A DNA stretch of 64,000 nucleotides from Nocardioides sp. zg-1230 (GCF_013155335.1 NZ_JABJQZ010000001.1:806001-870000), one strand, 5' to 3'. Positions 43,921-53,285 are shown, numbered from the stretch's first letter. Numbers and translations: made by a program. The notes: a model not told the origin generated them from the letters alone.

Positions 43921-45480
43921 TCAGCCGTTGTAGGACGGCTGGGACTGCGGGTTGAAGACGTCCATCGGGTTCTTCGCCGCGCGGTTGATGACCTTGTCAT
44001 CGACCTTGATCACGTCGAAGCCCTTCTGGATGTCGTTGGAGTAGATGTAGCCGTTGTAGTAGTACGCCGACCACGAGCCGCCGATCTGGCCGGCGGGGAG
44101 CGGACCCCGGTCGAACCAGGCGATCTCCCGCGGCTTCTTGGAGTTGGTGAAGTCGAACACCGAGATGCCGCCCTGGTACCAGGCCTGCACCATGATGTCC
44201 TTGCCGTTCACCGGGATCAGCGAGCCGTTGTGGGCCACGCAGTTCTCGGTGGACGCCTGGGTGCGCGAGATCTTGTAGTAGCTCTTGAACGCCAGCTGGC
44301 CGTCCTCGATGTCGTAGATCCCGTCCGCCCCGCGGGTGGGGCCGACCTCTGGGTTGCACGTCGCCGCGCCGCCACCGCCGAGCTCGTCGGTGAACAGCAC
44401 CTTGGTGCCGTCGTTGTTGAAGGTGGCGGAGTGCCAGAACGCGAAGTTGGTGGTGTCGCGCACCTGCTCGGTCAGGACCGGGTTCTCCCGGTCGGCGATG
44501 TCGAGCAGGATGCCGTCACCCATGCAGGCGCCGGCCGCGATGTCCTTGGACGGGTACGCCGTGATGTCGTGGCAGCCGCTGGTCGTGCTGGACCCGTTGC
44601 CGCCCGGGTTGCCGCCGTCCGCGAAGAGCACGGGCTCCGTGACCACCGCGGCGGTCTGCGGCGCGTCCACCGGGATCTTCACGACCGAGATGGAGTCGTG
44701 CGGCGGCTGGCAGTCGGGGAACGCCGCATTGGGGCTGTACGACGAGACGTAGGCGTAGAGGTTCGCCCCGTCCTTGCTCGGGGCGAGCGTGTGCGTGTGC
44801 GAACCGCAGTCGGTCTCGACCGCCGCGACGTACTGCGGGCTGGCCGGGTTGCTGATGTCGAAGACCCGGATGCCCTCCCACGACTCCTTGATCGTCGCGG
44901 ACTGCGCGACGTTGTCGCAGGTGTTGTTGCTGCGGCTGGAGTCCACGCTCAGGACGAGCAGGTTGCCCGAGACCGAGATGTCGTTCTGCGAGCCGGGGCA
45001 GACGACCTGGCTGACGACCTTCGGAGCCTCGGGCGTCGAGATGTCGTAGACCATGAAGCCTTCGTAGTTGCCCGCATAGGCGTAGGTGCCCTGGAACGCC
45101 AGGTCGCTGTTGAGGGCACTGGTCGAGTCGAACCGGCCCTGCTTGGGCAGGTTGGCGACCAGCCTGGTGTTGGGGCTCGAGGCGATCTCGCCCGCGGCGA
45201 GGTCGGACTCGAAGCCCTTCGTCTGCGCGAGGTCCTGGCCGGGGAGGCAGGCCTGCGCGAAGTTGTCGCCCGCCGCCTCGAGGCGGTCCTCACGGGCGTC
45301 GGTGCAGAGATCCTCGGCCCCGGCCCTCTCCCGGGCGCTGGTCGTGCTGTTGTCGTGGCTGTCGTGCTTGTCGTGCGCCAGGGCCGGCACCGCGGACAGG
45401 GTGAGTCCGAGAGCGACGGCGGCGGTGGCGGCGACACGTGCCCGTCCGGGCATGGACGTGCGTCTCCGAGATGAGTACAT
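43921..45480 (-). CDS. Exported LVIVD-repeat protein
   Basis: A 519-residue protein with a signal peptide ending near PALAH. Several beta-propeller-like LVIVD-type repeats follow, such as YAYAGNYEGFMVYDISTPEAPKVVSQV, WEGIRVFDISNPASPQYVAAVE, MGDGILLDIADRENPVLTEQV and WYQGGISVFDFTNSKKPREIAWF. A pair of cysteine-containing loops is present. The function is unknown; it is probably a secreted beta-propeller. It is divergent from a DUF305 lipoprotein gene, a pairing suggesting a shared role. Confidence 0.88.
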   Translation of the reverse strand: MYSSRRRTSMPGRARVAATAAVALGLTLSAVPALAHDKHDSHDNSTTSARERAGAEDLCTDAREDRLEAAGDNFAQACLPGQDLAQTKGFESDLAAGEIASSPNTRLVANLPKQGRFDSTSALNSDLAFQGTYAYAGNYEGFMVYDISTPEAPKVVSQVVCPGSQNDISVSGNLLVLSVDSSRSNNTCDNVAQSATIKESWEGIRVFDISNPASPQYVAAVETDCGSHTHTLAPSKDGANLYAYVSSYSPNAAFPDCQPPHDSISVVKIPVDAPQTAAVVTEPVLFADGGNPGGNGSSTTSGCHDITAYPSKDIAAGACMGDGILLDIADRENPVLTEQVRDTTNFAFWHSATFNNDGTKVLFTDELGGGGAATCNPEVGPTRGADGIYDIEDGQLAFKSYYKISRTQASTENCVAHNGSLIPVNGKDIMVQAWYQGGISVFDFTNSKKPREIAWFDRGPLPAGQIGGSWSAYYYNGYIYSNDIQKGFDVIKVDDKVINRAAKNPMDVFNPQSQPSYNG

Positions 45481-45638
45481 GGAACCCGAGACCTTTCATC
45501 AGTCGACGACCGCTCCGGGGTTTCCGAAACGGTCGACACCGTCGTACCGTGCCTCGGACACACAAGTAAAGACTTTTGCACCAGAATTGACGCAAGTGCC
45601 CGGCGAGAACGCATCGCCTGGCCCGCTGAAGGAGAACC

Positions 45639-46334
45639 GTGCTCGGACGACTCTCCCGCCCCCTGGCCGCCGCGGCCACCGGGCTGGCCATCGCCCTGTC
45701 CCTGTCCGCGTGTACGTCGGATGAGCCTGGCGCCGCGCCCGCCTCGAGCAGGAGCGACGTCGAGACGCCCGGCGTGCTCCAGCCCGGCGGTCCCGGCGAG
45801 GCGAACGAGACGATCTCGCCCGAGGACGCCGAGAAGGCCGTCGAGCCGGAGTTCAACGAGGCCGACGTGGCCTTCATGCAGATGATGGTGCCGCACCACG
45901 CGCAGGCGATCGTGATGGCTGAGCTGGCCGAGAAGCACGCCCGCAGCGACCGGGTCCGCGAGCTCGCCGCGCGCATCCGGGCGGCGCAGGGCCCGGAGAT
46001 CCTGATGATGGCCTCCTGGCTCGAGGAGCGCGACATGGCGGTGCCGACGGCCGCGGAGGACCCGAGCGAGTGGGACCACAGCGAGCACGGTCACAACGGG
46101 ATGGTCGGCATGCTCACCGAGGCGCAGATGGACGAGCTCAGGCGGGCTCGCGGTGCGGCGTTCGACCGGCTGTTCCTCCGCGCCATGGTCCAGCACCACG
46201 AGGGTGCGATCGACATGGCCGACGACGTCGCCGTCGACGGCATCGACATCATGGTCAGCGAGGTCGCAGCCGATGTCGCGCTCACCCAGACGGCCGAGAT
46301 CGGCCGCATGCGGGAGATGCTCGACCAGGCCTGA
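45639..46334 (+). CDS. DUF305 lipoprotein
   Basis: A 231-residue lipoprotein with lipobox LSAC near residue 25 and a DUF305 four-helix domain. The two His-pair motifs MMVPHHAQAIVMAELA and AMVQHHEGAIDMADDV are both present, and Met residues are frequent (ILMMASWLEERDM), as in copper-binding relatives. AAGGAG lies 5 nt before the GTG. The divergent LVIVD gene shares the 158-bp upstream region. Confidence 0.9.
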   Translation: MLGRLSRPLAAAATGLAIALSLSACTSDEPGAAPASSRSDVETPGVLQPGGPGEANETISPEDAEKAVEPEFNEADVAFMQMMVPHHAQAIVMAELAEKHARSDRVRELAARIRAAQGPEILMMASWLEERDMAVPTAAEDPSEWDHSEHGHNGMVGMLTEAQMDELRRARGAAFDRLFLRAMVQHHEGAIDMADDVAVDGIDIMVSEVAADVALTQTAEIGRMREMLDQA

Positions 46335-46820
46335 CGTCGTACCCGACGCTCAAGAACGGCCCGCCGATCGACAGACCTACGCGCTCATCGCGGCAGACCC
46401 GGACATCCGGAACGTCAGTGCGGGTAGCAGGCGCCAGCCGCTTTCACCCTCAGGTCCTCGATCAGCGCGTCGCTCAACTGAAGCACGGTTCTGAGCCATC
46501 GAAAGTCATCAGGCAGCAGTCCGAAGCGACCTCACAACGGGACTCGCGCGCCGCAGGCCCATATGCGGGGGCCACGAGCATGGTCGACGCTGCATGGGTG
46601 GAGTCAGGTCACCGCCCGACGTGCACGGCGAGTGAGAGGGTGCTGCACTGACCACGACGACGGGTGTCCCACTCAGCGGCTCGCGGGTCCTCACCTGGGT
46701 GGGGGTGGTGCTCCTGCTCGCCATCGGGCGCCATCTCCGACCCCGCGTCGCGCTGCCTCCTCGGAACCCCCGAGAGCCTCCCGCGGCCCTGACCCGAGGC
46801 TGCCCCGCTTGCCTGCGGCT
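46335..46820. other. 486-bp stretch without a convincing gene
   Basis: Between the DUF305 gene and serA the base composition is less GC-skewed by codon position and no frame shows a family pattern or a good ribosome-binding site. A short hydrophobic frame (GVVLLLAIGRHLRP, around 46699) lacks a supported start. It may hold decayed remnants or regulatory sequence. No hairpin as strong as the others in this window was found. Confidence 0.5.
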
Positions 46821-48014
46821 TCACCAGGTGCGGACCCACACGCAGTGCTCCGAGCGCCGCAGCTCCTCGATGGCCTCGGGCGACAGCGGCTCCGACGCGT
46901 CGGTGACGACGTACCCGAGGTGGTCCCGGGTCGACAGGTGCTGGCCGATCACGTTGTCGCCGGCCTCGGCGAAGACGGCGTTGAGCCGGGCGAGCACGCC
47001 GGGGACGTTGTGGTGGAGGAAGCCCAGCCGGTGCTCACCGTCCAGGTGGGGCGTGAGGACCTGCGGCAGGTTGACCGACAGCGCGGTGCTGCCCTGGAGG
47101 GCGAACCCGGCGAGCTTCTCCGCCACGAACCGGCCGATCTCCTCCTGCGCCTCCTGCGTCGATCCGCCGACGTGGGGCGTGAGGATGACGTTGTCGAGGC
47201 CTCGCAGCACGGACTCGAACGCGTCGCCCTGGGCCTTCGGCTCGACCGGGAACACGTCGACCGCCGCGCCCGCGATGTGCCCGGACAGGACGTGGCTGCG
47301 CAGCGAGTCGTAGTCCACCACCATGCCGCGCGAGGCGTTGATGAAGAGGGCCCGCGGCTTCATCGCGGCGAACTGGTCGGGGCCGAAGAGGCCCGCGTTG
47401 CCGGGCCGGCCGTCGACGTGGAGGCTGACGACGTCGGCGGTCTCGAGCAGCTCGGTGAGCGACGCCATCCGGCGGGCGTTGCCGTGGGCCGGGCGATCGG
47501 CCTTGTCGTAGAAGACCACCCGCATCCCGAGTGCCTCAGCGACGTTCGACAGCTGCGTGCCGATGTTGCCGTACCCGACGATCCCGAGCGTGCGGCCGCG
47601 GACCTCGTGGCTGCCCCGCGCGGACTTGTCCCACACGCCGTCGTGCATCCGCTGGGTCTTCTCCGGCAGCCGGCGGGCCAGCGCGATGATCTCGCCGATC
47701 ACCAGCTCGACCACGCTCCGCGTGTTGGAGTACGGCGCGTTGAAGACGCCGACGCCCCGCTCGGCGGCCGCGCCCAGGTCGACCTGGTTGGTGCCGATGC
47801 AGAAGCAGCCGATGGCCTCCAGGCCGGGAGCTGCGTCCAGGACCTTCTCGGTCACGTTCGTGTTGGACCGGATCCCGAGCAGCTGTACGCCGTCCAGCGA
47901 CTCGATCAGCTCGTCCTCGCGCAGCGCTCCGGAGCGCAGCTCGACCTCGTAGCCGCGGGACCTCAGGAGGTCGACGGCCGTCGGGTGGATGTTCTCGAGA
48001 ACCAGAGCCTTCAT
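46821..48014 (-). CDS. serA: D-3-phosphoglycerate dehydrogenase
   Basis: A 397-residue enzyme of the short SerA type: LLGIRSNTNVTEKVL, GCFCIGTNQVDLGAAAERGVGVFNAPYSNTRSVVELVIGEI, the NAD site LGIVGYGNIGTQLS, INASRGMVVD and LTPHVGGSTQEAQEEIG with the catalytic His. A C-terminal ACT domain (HRLGFLHHNVPGVLARLNAVFAEAGDNVIGQHLST) allows serine feedback. It starts serine synthesis from 3-phosphoglycerate. The ATG at 48014 fits the start MKALVLENIHP; the longer upstream frame has no conserved sequence. Confidence 0.95.
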   Translation of the reverse strand: MKALVLENIHPTAVDLLRSRGYEVELRSGALREDELIESLDGVQLLGIRSNTNVTEKVLDAAPGLEAIGCFCIGTNQVDLGAAAERGVGVFNAPYSNTRSVVELVIGEIIALARRLPEKTQRMHDGVWDKSARGSHEVRGRTLGIVGYGNIGTQLSNVAEALGMRVVFYDKADRPAHGNARRMASLTELLETADVVSLHVDGRPGNAGLFGPDQFAAMKPRALFINASRGMVVDYDSLRSHVLSGHIAGAAVDVFPVEPKAQGDAFESVLRGLDNVILTPHVGGSTQEAQEEIGRFVAEKLAGFALQGSTALSVNLPQVLTPHLDGEHRLGFLHHNVPGVLARLNAVFAEAGDNVIGQHLSTRDHLGYVVTDASEPLSPEAIEELRRSEHCVWVRTW

Positions 48015-48112
48015 GCCGCCAACGGTAGGGCAGTGGAGGCGAGCCGTCGGGCGCCGGTGCCCGCGCTGGACCTGTCCGACGAGAGCGGGATCTCGTACGT
48101 TGTCCACCTCCC

Positions 48113-48631
48113 ATGACCCCGTACGCACACCTGACCGAGCAGCAGGCGGCGGCCGCCCTCGAGGAGTTCCTCGAGGAGCGGCCCGCCGCCCTGCGGCATC
48201 TCGAGCTCGCCGTGGGCGATGCGGTCGAGCTGGACCGATCGGTCGAGAGCCTCGGACCGTTGTGGGTCTGGGTGAAGAAGCGGCTCCAGCTCGGGCCGTC
48301 CGGACAGCAGCCGTCCTGGTCGAGGCTGGGGCTCGGTGAGCACGAGCGACTCGACGAGGCCTCCCTCCAGCTCCTCGACGGCCTGATCTCCTACGTGACC
48401 GAGATCGTCACGAGCGCCGCCCCGGACGCGACGTGGGAGGTGGCGACCGACCCGCACCCGCAGTTCCTCCACCAGAACCAACCGATGCTGAGGGCAGGAG
48501 CGTGGGAGCAGGTGCCGGCCACGACGATCGGCAACCTGGGGCGCCAGGTGTTCAGCGAGTGGCCGCCGGCCGACGACCGCCTCGCGTCGGTCGTCAGTAC
48601 CTGGCTCGCAGATCTCGCCGACACCCGATGA
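48113..48631 (+). CDS. Protein of unknown function
   Basis: A 172-residue soluble acidic protein (HLTEQQAAAALEEFLEERPAAL, LQLLDGLISYVTEIVTSAA, ATWEVATDPHPQFLHQNQPML). No domain is recognised. It is divergent from serA with a 98-bp gap and its stop lies 24 bp before the ECF41 target promoter, so it is not part of that operon. Confidence 0.7.
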   Translation: MTPYAHLTEQQAAAALEEFLEERPAALRHLELAVGDAVELDRSVESLGPLWVWVKKRLQLGPSGQQPSWSRLGLGEHERLDEASLQLLDGLISYVTEIVTSAAPDATWEVATDPHPQFLHQNQPMLRAGAWEQVPATTIGNLGRQVFSEWPPADDRLASVVSTWLADLADTR

Positions 48632-48655
48632 CCTGCTGACCCGCTACCCACCAGG

Positions 48656-48682
48656 TGTCACACATCGGGCGTGGCCGGCGTC
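48656..48682 (+). promoter_or_regulatory. ECF41-type promoter
   Basis: TGTCACA at 48656-48662 and CGTC at 48679-48682 are 16 bp apart. This is an exact match to the known ECF41 target consensus TGTCACA-N16-CGTC. Transcription would start near 48690, about 26 nt before the ATG of the CMD-like gene. It predicts that the sigma factor encoded two genes away activates this operon and hence itself. Confidence 0.9.
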
Positions 48683-48715
48683 TTGATGTCCTACCGACCG
48701 CCTGAGGAGGACGTC

Positions 48716-49315
48716 ATGTCCGGAACGACCCGCATCCCCGCCACCGAGATCACCGGCTTCAAGGGATGGATGATCAAGCGCTTCGCCCGCAAGACGCTGG
48801 GCGGCACGGTCCCGACGTCGATCGGCGTCTACTGGCACCACCAGCAGGTGCTGATGGACATGGCGTCGCTCGGCAGGAAGGTCCAGAAGTGGGACCGGTG
48901 CGACGAGCAGCTCAAGTCGTTCGCGCACATGGCCGTGGCCTCGCGCGTCGGCTGCACGTGGTGCCTCGACTTCAACTACTTCGAGGCCCACAACTTGGAC
49001 CTCGACATGGACAAGGCCCGGGAGGTGCCGCGCTGGCGCGAGTCGGAGGTGTTCTCCCCGCTGGAGCGGAGCGTGCTCGAGTACGCGGAGGCGATGACCG
49101 AGACCGAGCCGACGGTGACCGACGAGCTGGTCGAGTCGCTGCGCTCGCAGCTCGGTGAGGCAGGGGTGCTCGAGCTCACCGCGGTGATCGCGTTCGCGAA
49201 CTTCACCACCCGCGCGAACGTCGCGCTCGGCATCGAGTCCGACGGCTTCGCCGACGCCTGCGGCCTCGAGCCGCTGGCCCGGCCGACCACGCCGCGGCTC
49301 GCCGTAAGGTCGTGA
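48716..49315 (+). CDS. Carboxymuconolactone-decarboxylase-like protein, ECF41 partner
   Basis: A 199-residue AhpD-like protein. The CxxC motif reads GCTWCLDFNYFEA, with HMAVASRV before it and AFANFTTRANVALGIESDG near the end. Genes of this type are the usual neighbours of ECF41 sigma factors, where they are the target gene. GAGGAGG precedes the ATG at 48716. It ends in a GTGA overlap with the sigma factor. Confidence 0.92.
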   Translation: MSGTTRIPATEITGFKGWMIKRFARKTLGGTVPTSIGVYWHHQQVLMDMASLGRKVQKWDRCDEQLKSFAHMAVASRVGCTWCLDFNYFEAHNLDLDMDKAREVPRWRESEVFSPLERSVLEYAEAMTETEPTVTDELVESLRSQLGEAGVLELTAVIAFANFTTRANVALGIESDGFADACGLEPLARPTTPRLAVRS

Positions 49316-50199
49316 CCGTGACCGAGGACCCCTTCGTCGCGCACCGCGGACTGCTCTTCACCGTCGCCTACGAGATGCTCGGCTCGGCCGCCGAGGCGGA
49401 GGACGTCGTGCAGGAGACGTGGATCCGGTGGGACGGGATCGGCGCGGACGCGCGCGGAGAGGTCCGCGACCCCCGCGCCTTCCTGGTCCGGATGGTCACG
49501 CGCAAGGCCCTTGACCGGCTCCGTGCCATCGCGCGGCGGCGCGAGGACTACGTCGGTGAGTGGCTGCCCGAGCCGCTGCTGACGGCGCCGGACGTGGCCG
49601 AGGACGTCGAGCTGGCGGAGAGCGTGTCGTTCGCGATGCTCACCGTGCTGGAGACGCTGACGCCGGTCGAGCGGGCGGTGTTCGTGCTGCGCGAGGTCTT
49701 CGACGTGCCGTACGCCGACATCGCGGAGGCGGTCGACAAGTCCGCGGCCGCCGTGCGGCAGATCGGTCACCGCGCGCGCGAGCACGTCGCGTCCCGGCGA
49801 CCGCGGATGGACGTCCAGCGCAGCGAGCAGCAGCAAGTCGTCGAGCGGTTCCTCGCCGCCGTCACCGACGGTGACCTCCAGGGCCTCCTCGACGCGCTCG
49901 CTCCCGACGTCGTCCTGGTCGCGGACGGCGGCGGCATCGCCCAGGCGACGCTCAAGCCGGTGCTCGGCGCGAAGAAGGTGGCCAACCTGCTCCGCACCTT
50001 CCACAAGTTCGGCGCGAACGCCCGCATCGTCCCCGTCACCCTCAACGGCTCGCCCGGAGCCAGGATCGTCGACGTCGTGGACGGCTACGACACGGCCATC
50101 AGCTTCGTCGTCGCGGACGGCCGCGTCTCCCGGATCTACGCCGTCCGCAACCCCGCAAAGCTCGGCGGGATCGACACCGAGGCGATGCTCCGCCGGTGA
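49312..50199 (+). CDS. ECF41-family sigma factor
   Basis: A 295-residue sigma factor: region 2 (LLFTVAYEMLGSAAEAEDVVQETWIRW, RAFLVRMVTRKALDRLRAI), region 4 (LETLTPVERAVFVLREVFDVPYADIAEAV) and the long SnoaL-like extension. The DGGG (VLVADGGGIAQ) and NPxKL (VRNPAKLGG) motifs of that extension are known to control activity in ECF41. There is no anti-sigma gene, as expected for this group. GTG at 49312 overlaps the CMD-like gene; a GTG two codons later is also possible. Confidence 0.95.
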   Translation: MTVTEDPFVAHRGLLFTVAYEMLGSAAEAEDVVQETWIRWDGIGADARGEVRDPRAFLVRMVTRKALDRLRAIARRREDYVGEWLPEPLLTAPDVAEDVELAESVSFAMLTVLETLTPVERAVFVLREVFDVPYADIAEAVDKSAAAVRQIGHRAREHVASRRPRMDVQRSEQQQVVERFLAAVTDGDLQGLLDALAPDVVLVADGGGIAQATLKPVLGAKKVANLLRTFHKFGANARIVPVTLNGSPGARIVDVVDGYDTAISFVVADGRVSRIYAVRNPAKLGGIDTEAMLRR

Positions 50200-50211
50200 T
50201 CGACGGCCTCG

Positions 50212-50676
50212 TCAGGTCTCGCCGCCGATGTCGAACTCGTAGGCCTCGAAGACGAGGTCGGCGCCTCGTTGTCGGTGCCGGACCAGCCTCCCCAGGAGCG
50301 CCGTACCCAGGTCGCGGACCCGGTCGACGTCGCCCAGGGCGTCCGGTGCGGCGACGCGGGTCAGGAGGCCGTCGAGCTGGCCCCGGATCAGCACGTGCTC
50401 GTGGGTGAGGGCGGTGACGGCTCCGGACAGCCGTGGCGAGGTGTCGAGGACCTCGCGGTAGAGACCGTCGGGAGCCTCCGTGATGCCGACGTGCTCCCGG
50501 AAGTCGCCGGCGAGCTCCACCGTCGCCACGTGGACGCGTTCGGCCCAGCGTCTCGTGTCGCTGACGGCCGGCGCGGCCAGCGCGGCCTCCAGCGCGCTCA
50601 TCGACTCGCGCAGCTCCGCGCGGTGTCGCCGCAGCTCCTCGAGGAGGTCTTCGTCTGCTGTCGAGCTGGGTTCCAT
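50212..50676 (-). CDS. Hemerythrin-like protein
   Basis: A 154-residue helical protein. His and Glu residues are spaced as in HHE-type di-iron proteins: RRHRAELRESMSALEAAL, ELAGDFREHVGITEAPDG, ALTHEHVLIRGQLDGLL and RLVRHRQRGADLVFEAYEFD. The last helix has His-Arg rather than the common HxxxE pair, so the metal site is uncertain. GGAGGGG precedes the ATG at 50676. It converges with the sigma factor gene with a 12-bp gap. Confidence 0.68.
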   Translation of the reverse strand: MEPSSTADEDLLEELRRHRAELRESMSALEAALAAPAVSDTRRWAERVHVATVELAGDFREHVGITEAPDGLYREVLDTSPRLSGAVTALTHEHVLIRGQLDGLLTRVAAPDALGDVDRVRDLGTALLGRLVRHRQRGADLVFEAYEFDIGGET

Positions 50677-50773
50677 CGACCCCTCCGTCCCCGGGCCCCG
50701 TCCTCCCACCAGTGTCGCCCCCAGAGCGTCGGGGGGCGAGCCCTTCCTGAGTCCGGTCTGGCCCGCCGCGACG

Positions 50774-52417
50774 TCAGGAGTGGCGTACGACGACCTGGCC
50801 GCCGTCGACCTCCCACCGCTGGTGCAGCCGGACGTTCTCGAGCAGCCGCCGGTCGTGCGAGACCAGCAGCAGCGCGCCGTCGTACGACTCCAGGGCCTGC
50901 TCGAGCTGCTCGATGGCGGGCAGGTCGAGGTGGTTGGTCGGTTCGTCGAGGACGAGCAGGTTGACGCCGCGCGCCTGGAGGAGCGCCATGGACGCGCGGG
51001 TGCGCTCGCCCGGGGAGAGGCGGCCGACCCGGCTGGTGACCTGGTCCGCCTTGAGGCCGAACTTGGCGAGCAGCGTGCGCACCTCGGCCTGCGTCATCTC
51101 CGGTACGACGGCCTCGAAGGCGGCGCCCAGCGGCTGGTCCTCGGCCAGGCCGGTGCGAGCCTGGTCGATCACACCGACGGCGACGGACGCGCCGAGCGAC
51201 GCGGTGCCGGAGTCCGGGGCCGACTGCCCGAGCAGGAGCCGCAGGAGCGTGGTCTTGCCCGCCCCGTTGGGGCCGGTGATGCCGATCCGGTCGCCGGCGT
51301 TGACCTGCACGGAGACCGGGCCGAGGGTGAACCCGCCCAGGGTCCGGGTCGCCTCGTTGAGGGTGGCCACGACCTCGCTGGAGCGCGGCGCGGTGCCGAC
51401 GTCGAACTGCAGGACCCACTCCTTGCGCGGCTCCTCGACCTCCTCGAGCCGCGCGATCCGCGACTCCATCTGGCGGACCTTCTGCGCCTGCTTCTCCGCC
51501 GACTCGATGGATCCACGGCGCCGGATCTTGTCGTTGTCGGGGTTCTTGCGGATCGCGTTGCGCACCCCCTTCGAGCTCCACTCGCGCTGGGTGCGCATCC
51601 GTGTCACGAGGTCGGCGCGCGTCTCGGCGTACTCCTCGTAGGCCTCCCGGGCGTGGCGCCGGGCGACGGCGCGCTCCTCGAGGAACGCGTCGTACCCGCC
51701 GTCGTAGACGGTGACCTGGCCCTGCGCGAGGTCGAGCTCGACGATCCGGGTGACGCAGCGTGCCAGGAACTCGCGGTCGTGCGACACGAGCACGACGCCG
51801 CCGCGCAGGCCCTGCACGAACGCCTCCAGCCGCGCGAGCCCGTCGAGGTCGAGGTCGTTGGTCGGCTCGTCGAGCAGTACGACGTCGAAGCGGCTGAGCA
51901 GCAGCGCGGCGAGGGCCACGCGCGCGGCCTGGCCGCCGGAGAGCGTGGTCATCAGGGCGTCGGGACCGACGTCGAGCCCCAGGTCGGCCAGCACCGGCGC
52001 GATGCGGTCCTCGAGGTCGGGCGCCCCGCTCGCGAGCCACCGGTCGAACGCGACGGCGTACGCCTCGTCCGCCCCCGGCTCGCCCGAGCCCAGCGCGCCA
52101 GCGGTCGCCTCCATCGCCGTGGTCGCGTCGGCCGCGCCCGTCCGCCTGGCGAGGTAGTGCGCGACGGTCTCGCCCGGCACCCGCTCGTGCTCCTGCGGCA
52201 GCCAGCCGACGAAGGCGTCCCGCGGCGCGCACTCGACGGTGCCGGCCATCGGCTGCGCCACCCCGCCGAGCAGGGACAGCAGCGTCGACTTCCCGGCACC
52301 GTTGGCGCCGACGACACCGATCACGTCACCCGGGGCGACCGTGAGGTCCAGCCCCTCGAAGAGGACCCGGTGGCCGTGGCCGCCGGACAGGTCCTTGGCG
52401 ACGAGGGTGGCGTTCAC
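50774..52417 (-). CDS. ABC-F family ATPase
   Basis: A 547-residue protein with two ABC domains and no membrane segment. Walker A motifs are GANGAGKST and GPNGAGKTT, signatures are LSGGQAARVALA and LSPGERTRASMA, and Walker B regions are DVVLLDEPTNDLDLDGL and NLLVLDEPTNHLDLPAI. The linker is long and charged (REAYEEYAETRADLVTRMRTQREWSS). ABC-F proteins act on ribosomes, some giving antibiotic resistance; no specific resistance subgroup can be assigned here. The start is GTG at 52417. Confidence 0.95.
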   Translation of the reverse strand: MNATLVAKDLSGGHGHRVLFEGLDLTVAPGDVIGVVGANGAGKSTLLSLLGGVAQPMAGTVECAPRDAFVGWLPQEHERVPGETVAHYLARRTGAADATTAMEATAGALGSGEPGADEAYAVAFDRWLASGAPDLEDRIAPVLADLGLDVGPDALMTTLSGGQAARVALAALLLSRFDVVLLDEPTNDLDLDGLARLEAFVQGLRGGVVLVSHDREFLARCVTRIVELDLAQGQVTVYDGGYDAFLEERAVARRHAREAYEEYAETRADLVTRMRTQREWSSKGVRNAIRKNPDNDKIRRRGSIESAEKQAQKVRQMESRIARLEEVEEPRKEWVLQFDVGTAPRSSEVVATLNEATRTLGGFTLGPVSVQVNAGDRIGITGPNGAGKTTLLRLLLGQSAPDSGTASLGASVAVGVIDQARTGLAEDQPLGAAFEAVVPEMTQAEVRTLLAKFGLKADQVTSRVGRLSPGERTRASMALLQARGVNLLVLDEPTNHLDLPAIEQLEQALESYDGALLLVSHDRRLLENVRLHQRWEVDGGQVVVRHS

Positions 52418-52493
52418 GCGACGGGAGCCTAGTCACGATCGCGCGGTCCGCCGACGCGTGGTCGTGGCTTCCCGCCGGACGTACAGTTTGGAG

Positions 52494-53276
52494 ATGGACC
52501 TGATCCTCATCCTGGTCATCCTGGCGGCGCTGGGCGCCGTCGCGGTCGCGGCGTCGCGCCGCAACAACCAACGCGAGCTGGCCCGGCGCGAGGACGAGCT
52601 GGCCCCGGTTAGGAAGCTGGCCTTCGAGGACATCACCGCCTTCGGCGAGGACCTGCAGCAGCTCGACCTGGAGATGGTCGGTCACGAGCTCGACGCCGGT
52701 GCCACCGCCGACTACCAGCGAGCGCTCGACGCCTACGAGTCCGCCAAGACCGCCGGCGACTCGATCACCGGGCCCGACGACATCCGGCACGTCACGGGGA
52801 TCGTCGAGGACGGTCGCTACGCCATCGCCTGCGTCCGCGCCCGCGTGGCCGGCGAGCCGCTGCCGACCCGGCGCCCGCCCTGCTTCTTCGACCCCCGTCA
52901 CGGCCCCTCGGTGGCCGACGTCCCCTTCGTCCCCCCGGACGGCGTCGAACGGGACGTGCCTGCGTGCGCCCTCGACACCGAGCGCGTCCGCGCCGGTGCC
53001 GAGCCGGACGTGCGCAAGGTGATGGTCGGCGCGCAGCGGGTGCCGTACTACCAGGGCGGCCGCGCCTACGAGCCCTACGCGATGGGCTACTTCGGCGCCT
53101 TCGGCCCGATGACCTGGATGTTCATGGGCGCCATGATGTTCGGCGACTTCGGCTCCGGGTACGACGGTGGCGGTGACGGCGGGGATTCCGGCGACGGCGG
53201 CGGTGACTACGGGGGCGACGGCGGCGGGGACGGCGGCGGCTTCGACATGGGCGGCTTCGACATGGGCGGGTTCTGA
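52494..53276 (+). CDS. Membrane-anchored protein with Gly-rich tail
   Basis: A 260-residue protein with one N-terminal membrane helix (LILILVILAALGAVAVAAS). A helical soluble domain follows (DITAFGEDLQQLDLEMVGHELD, DYQRALDAYESAK, RHVTGIVEDGRYAIACVRARVAGEPLPTRRPPCFFDPRHGPS). A hydrophobic stretch (GPMTWMFMGAMMFGDFG) leads to about 45 residues of Gly/Asp-rich repeats ending DMGGFDMGGF. The Cys-Phe-Phe-Asp-Pro-Arg-His segment looks conserved, but no role is known to me. Confidence 0.75.
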   Translation: MDLILILVILAALGAVAVAASRRNNQRELARREDELAPVRKLAFEDITAFGEDLQQLDLEMVGHELDAGATADYQRALDAYESAKTAGDSITGPDDIRHVTGIVEDGRYAIACVRARVAGEPLPTRRPPCFFDPRHGPSVADVPFVPPDGVERDVPACALDTERVRAGAEPDVRKVMVGAQRVPYYQGGRAYEPYAMGYFGAFGPMTWMFMGAMMFGDFGSGYDGGGDGGDSGDGGGDYGGDGGGDGGGFDMGGFDMGGF

Positions 53277-53285
53277 ACCGTCCGG

